Source: Amphiduros pacificus (Eukaryota; Annelida; Polychaeta; Phyllodocida; Hesionidae). From it: 64,000 bases of DNA. The stretch spans positions 54,908,220 through 54,972,219 of the forward strand of contig OX439000.1 in assembly GCA_949316495.1 (NCBI GenBank), read 5' to 3'. The position numbers and the translations under genes are program-made. Shown piece by piece: positions 57,784 to 64,000 of this stretch; the stretch's first letter is position 1, and each line of letters opens with the position of its first letter. A model generated the notes under the pieces. It saw only the letters and a list, made by a program, of their open reading frames with translations, did no database searches and was not told the DNA's origin.

Positions 57784-59328
57784 CAAATTAAGCATGGTGC
57801 ATATATGGTCTTAAACCAGTAGTGTCTGGTAGTAGTGGACTACCGTCACAATTAAGCATGGTGCATATATGGTCTTAAACCAGTAGTGTCTGGTAGTAGT
57901 GGACTACCGTCACAATTAAGCATGGTGCATATATGGTCTTAAACCAGTAGTGTCTGGTAGTAGTGGACTACCGTCACAATTAAGCATGGTGCATATATGG
58001 TCTTAAACCAGTAGTGTCTGATAGTAGTGGACTACCATCACAATTAAGCATGGTGCATATATGGTCTTGAACCAGTAGTGTCTGGTAGTAGTGAACTACT
58101 GTCACAATTAAGCATGGTGCATATATGGTCTTAAACCAGTAGTGTCTGGTAGTAGTGGACTACCGTCACAATTAAGCATGGTGCATATATGGTCTTAAAC
58201 CAGTAGTGTCTGGTAGTAGTGAACTACTGTCACAATTAAGCATGGTGCATATATGGTCTTAAACCAGTAGTGTCTGGTAGCAGTGGACTACCGTCACAAT
58301 TAAGCATGGTGCATATATGGTCTTAAATCAGTAGTGTCTGGTAGTAGTGGACTACTGTCACAATTAAGCATGGTGCATATATGGTCTTAAACCAGTAGTG
58401 TCTGGTAGTAGTGGACTACTGTCACAATTAAGCATGGTGCATATATGGTCTTAAACCAGTAGTGTCTGGTAGTAGTGGACTACTGTCACAATTAAGCATG
58501 GTGCATATATGGTCTTAAACCAGTAGTGTCTGGTAGCAGTGGACTACTGTCACAATTAAGCATGGTGCATATATGGTCTTAAACCAGTAGTGTCTGGTAG
58601 TAGTGGACTACCGTCACAATTAAGCATGGTGCATATATGGTCTTAAACCAGTAGTGTCTGGTAGTAGTGGACTACCGTCACAATTAAGCATGGTGCATAT
58701 ATGGTCTTAAACCAGTAGTGTCTGGTAGTAGTGGACTACTGTCACAATTAAGCATGGTGCATATATGGTCTTAAACCAGTAGTGTCTGGTAGCAGTGGAC
58801 TACCGTCACAATTAAGCATGGTGCATATATGGTCTTAAATCAGTAGTGTCTGGTAGCAGTGGACTACTGTCACAATTAAGCATGGTGCATATATGGTCTT
58901 AAATCAGTAGTGTCTGGTAGCAGTGGACTACTGTCACAATTAAGCATGGTGCATATATGGTCTTAAACCAGTAGTGTCTGGTAGTAGTGTACTACTGTCA
59001 CAATTAAGCATGGTGCATATATGGTCTTAAATCAGTAGTGTCTGGTAGTAGTGTACTACTGTCACAATTAAGCATGGTGCATATATGGTCTTAAACCAGT
59101 AGTGTCTGGTAGTAGTGGACTACTGTCACAATTAAGCATGGTGCATATATGGTCTTAAACCAGTAGTGTCTGGTAGTAGTGGACTACTGTCACAATTAAG
59201 CATGGTGCATATATGGTCTTAAACCAGTAGTGTCTGGTAGTAGTGGACTACTGTCACAATTAAGCATGGTGCATATATGGTCTTGATCCAGCAGTGTCTG
59301 TCTGGTAGTAGTGGACTACCATCACAAA
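57784..59328 (+). repeat. 64-bp minisatellite, 24 copies, in SPATA1 intron
   Basis: Copies begin 'attaagcatggtgcatatat' at 57787 and then every 64 bp exactly to 59259, 24 in all. Each has a small hairpin GGTAGT-agtgg-ACTACC. Variants (ctaccgtca/ctactgtca, gtagtgg/gcagtgg/gtagtga/gtagtgt, aaacc/aaatc) are mixed along the array, with similar ones clustered. The last copy has a 4-bp TGTC expansion. Confidence 0.98.
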
Positions 59329-60679
59329 GGTAGTCAACATACATACTTAGTTGTGAGCAATCAGAGCCTCATATTAAGCAACAAGAGCCTCGTATTAAGC
59401 ATAGCATGGGTAACTTTGACATGTTTCTTAAGGTAACAGAGGTCAGTTTGAACAATAAATATATGCAAAATATAGCAAAAAAAGATGAACATTGGTGCAT
59501 AGAATGTTATAGGAGTTTTAACTGCAAGAGAATTGAATCAGATATTACCCCTCTCAGAAAGGTGTTTGTCCACGAAATAGTCCTTACATGTGTGTGCCTT
59601 GTGTCTATCTGAGTGTCTGTCTGATCTTCTGCTTGAGTATAAGAGATCAGACACATAGGATTTCATACTTATTCCACTCATAACTATCGGAGAGGATCAA
59701 GTTTTATTGATATCATTAGCTTGATGCTTTAAATGCAATTATTTAGTAGCACTTCAAAATAATACATTAACATTCCAGTCAATCAAGAGAATCAACCAAG
59801 CAAACAGTGAAGATCACATTAAGATTGGATCATTTTAGGTTTAAACAAGACAACGGTATTGTTCACTTCTGTGTAAAATGGCAACATTCCAAGATTAAGC
59901 AAATGTTAAGATTACAACCTTGAATGGAAAACAGCAAAGAGATCAGATTGATTGCGGTAGATATATTGTTGTTTGTCGTATGAATATCATTTTACATTTC
60001 ATGTACAAGCTTTTATGGTGATAACCCTGAGGGTAATCTCTGTGTTATGAACCTTGCCCTGCTGTCTAGTATTGAAGTCCAGGCATTCTTTTACTGCCAA
60101 TGTCTTTGACATTTGTTGGATTCTGTTACAGTTATAATATTTCCCAGGAAATAACCTGCTTGTGATTTTGAGAATCGCCATGCTTACCCTTGAAGGATTT
60201 GTGTATATCCCATTTTGAGCAATTGTGACATAAGATCATTTATTTTGGCAAGTGGTTTGATACTGCCCACATAGTGTTGGGATGAACACACCCCTCCACA
60301 TAGCTTGTTCTTTATTGATCCTGTGCTTATGTGATCAACGATAAGATAACACACAACCAAAGGGATTGCCCAACTACTTTCTCAATGATCTTTTTGTTAG
60401 TGGTTTCCTGTAAAAAGATGATGCTTGGAAATGATTGTTGATGAATGAAGTGTTTTAACAGGCCACTTGACACATTCTGTCCGTTGAAGTGTATGTCAAA
60501 TGATTGATCGTCAACAGTGCCAAGATAAAATAATAATGTTGCTTTGTATTCAGACCTTTATGATCATGCCTCTCTGCACAGAGCTCTTAGCAAGTAATAA
60601 TATGTCATACACTTTTAAACTGTTTACAACATTGAAAGTAGAATGCGTTTGATCCCAATTAAAGTGCAATGTTTTTAGC
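59329..60679. other. SPATA1 intron, nothing recognised
   Basis: No exon was found; the frame at 59406-59612 has no SPATA1-like sequence. Confidence 0.45.
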
Positions 60680-61215
60680 TATGCGAAGCATAACTTCTGC
60701 AGTGAGGGGGTAGAGATTTTCTGACATTCTGTGTCTATCAACTTTTATCTTCTCAGAAATTCAGAGTTGTTAGCTATTAGTAGGTAAGATGTTGTATTTT
60801 CAGAGGACCATTTCTATCTATTTTCCATTAAGGTCAAAATTGTTTATGATTCTTTTTACGATTTTTGAAAAAAAAAATAATAGCTAACACTGAGTCATCA
60901 AGGAGGTTTCCATTTTGAATGAAATTCATGTAATGTGCATTTTGATTGGCTGAAATTATCATTTGCACAAGTCTGTTTTAGGATAGAATTTAAATGATCA
61001 TTTATCAAGCAATTTGCAGGTACTTTAGCTTATGTTTTAAAGAGAGATCAATAAAGAAAAGATACTCAGAAACCAAAGATTCATCAGTTCTTCATTTTAA
61101 CACCATTTTGAAACATAGCCATCAAAACGATGCTCACACACTCGACTCATTGAAGCTGAACCTTTCCCATCAAGATTTCATAACGAATAACCTAATTGGC
61201 TCTTAGTGGTGTCAC
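60680..61215. repeat. interspersed repeat family copy
   Basis: Shares ordered blocks with 63370-63690 ('tctatcaac', 'agctat', 'agtaggtaagatg', 'tctattttcca', 'gatttttgaaaaaa', 'atagcta', 'cactgagt') and with 43681 ('ccattttgaat', 'tgcattttgattgg'). Confidence 0.7.
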
Positions 61216-61527
61216 CATACCGGTAATCAGTAATTGCTTTGTTGTTTCTATGCAAGCCACATGTTGTGTCTATGCAAGTCACATGATTTTTACTATGCAA
61301 ACAACATCATTTTGACCATATTTTTGGGAAAATACAGAACCTTCAGCATGGCCAGGGTGTGAAAAAGTGTTGTCTGCATTCATGTTTTACTTGAATGTTC
61401 TTCTTGAATAATTTTCTGAAATCTGCTGTTTTAAGGTTTAAAACAATGACCTTATGCACTTTCTTCAAATAAGATTATCCATATCTTAATAATGATATTA
61501 TGAGCAACACATGCACATTCCAGTTTA

Positions 61528-61745
61528 GGGACCAATCACGGCAGTCAAGACAATGGTGGGAGTCAATGTCAATTATTTTGACCAGTCAGAGAGCAGCTAA
61601 CAGATGATTGAACTCAAGAGATCTCATGTTAGGTCATGCTTGCAAATTGTGTATATTTTGCATTAAAGCCATCCAAGATAAGCTACTCTCTGATTAGGCA
61701 AAATAACCACCCTTGTCTCTTACCATTGTCTTGAGGATTAAACTC
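61528..61745. mobile_element. 218-bp MITE-like element with ~60-bp inverted ends
   Basis: Left 'tcaagacaatggtgggagtc' and 'attattttgaccagtcagag' plus 'agcagct' are inverted on the right as 'agctactctctgattaggca', 'aaataaccac' and 'taccattgtcttga'. Related single arms lie at 5115-5215 and 63815-63900. Confidence 0.75.
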
Positions 61746-63360
61746 AAAATGGTTGCCTTGAATTCCACTCAGTCAGATAAGTATTATACAAAATGGCCAA
61801 TTTCAATATCATACAAAATGGTCACCATGAATACCAAACAAGATGGTCACCTCATATAAATCTCAAATTAAAAATGTTAACTTTCACATATCAAATGTAA
61901 TAAAATAAGAAAACAATGAAAGAAATATGCAGAGCATGCTGATATTTCAATTAGCTTGAAGAAGTTTATTTCTAGTCAAGTCAAATAATTTTTATTTGAA
62001 TGATAACCAAATGTTCAAGCTAGGATATGAAAATCAGGCAAATTAAACCTAATCCAAATCTAGCCCTCTTTTATATCATACAAAATTAGTTATATTACAG
62101 AGATAATGTAAATATTATGTTTAAACAGAAACAATTGATACAACAAAATATAGAAAGAAGGAATTTTAAATGGAAGTTCTCTTATGACCTTTACGAAGTT
62201 GACAATGTACCAGTATATGAATATTGATGCACACTGCTTTATAGTAACGTTGGTGGTCAACAGTAAAAAGACCCAGCTTGATATGAATGGCCAATAACCA
62301 TAACGGAATGACAGACCAGCTGGTGTGAGTGTACAACCTGACCAGTATATGATCAGTCAAATGTGCGATCAGTATGCTTCGCCATGTCATCCCAAGTATT
62401 CTGCAGGCTAAAGAGATTTAGAGAAGACCAAACAAAAAACCAAAAAACTTCAATGATATATAATCAGCTTGGATTTGTCTGAAGCTCTGCATGCCAACAT
62501 CTTTACCATAATCTATTCTAAACATTTGCTGAAAAGGATTATATTCTTTGTTTTAAGTTTCCCAAGAAACAAAATTAGATTTCTAGTAGTTTTTAGTGAA
62601 GGTCTTTTACTTCAGATCAGGCTGGAGAGCAAGAAGCAATAGTTGTGGAGGTTGAGAGAGTACTCTAACTCTTGAGAGGTTTCAGTAGAGATTTGATATT
62701 GCCTTATAATCACAGAAGGCATTGAAGATTGCAAATCGGGCATACATTGCCATAATAATATAAAGATAAAGTTAGGTTAACTTGCATTGTGACCAGCATG
62801 GTATAATTTATGAGGGCTTGACTATAACACACAAAGCTTGCTCAGATTATTGATTGACTAATAAGAGGCATTTATTTCATAAAGATTTATTCATCTGATG
62901 AATAATCTTTCATGAATGGAAACTTTGATGGGTTTGGAAACCATATACTATGATACTACTTGGCATATACTACAGACACAATTCTACACTGATGATATTC
63001 ATTAGTGCTGGAAATAGTTATAGCTTTAAAATTGTTATAATTTAAATTACCTTTACCTTATGAGAATAATACAATTTTAATATGTCATGTCACTCAAAGT
63101 GTAGTGACTTTACTTTGATGCTTTGCTAATAAGCAAAGCATGGGCTATTTTCATGTGTAATATTTAAATAAAACAATAAAACAAGCATGACATTTTGTGT
63201 TGTTGTGAAATGTAAAAAATGTAGTAATATAATACAGGAAAAAGGGGGTCATTTATTTAACAGCAGGTTGTGGTGGGATTGAGGCTCAAAGTAGCTTTAT
63301 ATAAATGATGTACCATTTGCAGTACTTGTATATAAGGCAAGCAATGTATACCACTTACTT
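61746..63360. other. SPATA1 intron or 3' flank, nothing recognised
   Basis: 61800-61860 repeats 'acaaaatggtcacc' two to three times. No exon was identified. Confidence 0.4.
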
Positions 63361-63369
63361 TTATCTGTG

Positions 63370-63900
63370 CTGACACAGCTGACTATGTCAGCATAGCTTC
63401 TGGACAGTGGGAAACTTTCTGTCATCCTGTCTGTCAACTTTGATCTTCTTTGTTGTCAGCTATAAGTAGGAAAGATGTATTTTAAGGTGACCAATTCTGT
63501 CTATTTTCCAATAGGCTCAGATTTTTGCCCATTTCGCTATGATTTTTGAAAAAAATGTGATAGCTATCACTGAGTAGTCATGGAGGCTGCCATTGTGAGT
63601 AACATTACAAATATTGGACAATGAGAATTTAAGTAAAAAGTTGTGACCAACTTATTATATAACATGCATTTTGATTTTTGGAGCAATTTTCAGAAATGTT
63701 CCATGATCAGCATAGATCCTTGGCCTATAATTTTAGTTTTTACAATGATGAAATGGAGATAGATGTTATTTACCATCTCCTACCATTGTTATTATTGACA
63801 CCTTTTGTAACTATTTGAAAGTTGCTCTCTGATTGGTCAAAATAATCTCCCTTGTTTCCCACCATTGTCTTGGCTGCCTTGATTGGTGCATAAATCGGCA
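63370..63900. repeat. interspersed repeat family copy
   Basis: Parallel to 60680-60985, and its right part ('ctctgattggtcaaaataat', 'cccaccattgtcttggctgc') matches the arms of the 61528 element, so the family probably nests that element. Confidence 0.7.
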
Positions 63901-64000
63901 GCATGTACGATACTTGTGAAAGGCAAATGTTACAATCAGTCAGCCTCTCTCACCAGTAGAATGAAATTATGATAATGTACAAGCATTTACATAATAATTG

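Noticed and set aside
59406-59612. Fourth SPATA1 exon
   Set aside because: The peptide does not match the expected SPATA1 continuation, and no acceptor in phase 0 leads into it.

Overview
The window is an AT-rich stretch of animal nuclear DNA: split genes with canonical GT/AG introns, tRNA-derived SINEs with CAAA tails, a decayed CR1/L2-like LINE, many short inverted-repeat elements and several minisatellites. A secreted protein combining type-2 chitin-binding, EGF and SUEL-lectin modules, plus the repeat style, suggests a marine lophotrochozoan, most likely a mollusc. That assignment is an inference; no species-diagnostic sequence was recognised.

Three host genes are supported, all on the plus strand. 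(1) At 774-15135 lies the 3' part of a single-pass membrane protein: a fibronectin-III exon (774-1061), a 13.5-kb gap, an exon for a Ser/Thr-rich stalk plus transmembrane helix (14587-14884) and a short acidic tail exon (15072-15135). Exon phases are compatible, but joining exon 1 to the others is inferred. (2) At 32945-37786 lies a complete five-exon gene for a 1283-residue secreted protein: signal peptide, two CBM14 domains, 26 EGF repeats in one 2967-bp exon and a C-terminal SUEL galactose-binding lectin domain. All its coding introns are phase 1. (3) From 42060 to beyond the right edge lies a SPATA1 orthologue, 5' part only, with two candidate first coding exons (42060-42092 and 52554-52811) that can both splice to the shared exon at 55590. 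Its introns hold an 8-copy 57-bp and a 24-copy 64-bp minisatellite.

The rest is intergenic or intronic DNA full of mobile-element debris. Examples are a TTAA-bounded MITE family (four copies, one split by a 2.1-kb nested foldback element), a near-perfect 145-bp palindrome beside long TA tracts, and several terminal-inverted-repeat elements at 18.1, 21.7, 30.5, 40 and 61.5 kb. A minus-strand LINE (about 23.4-26.5 kb) lies beside a decayed, unrecognised minus-strand coding block (26.5-28.75 kb) that SINEs have invaded. Tandem arrays carrying AAGGTCA half-sites lie at 2.4-3.5 kb and 48.6-49.7 kb. No rRNA, free-standing tRNA, CRISPR or operon structure was seen.
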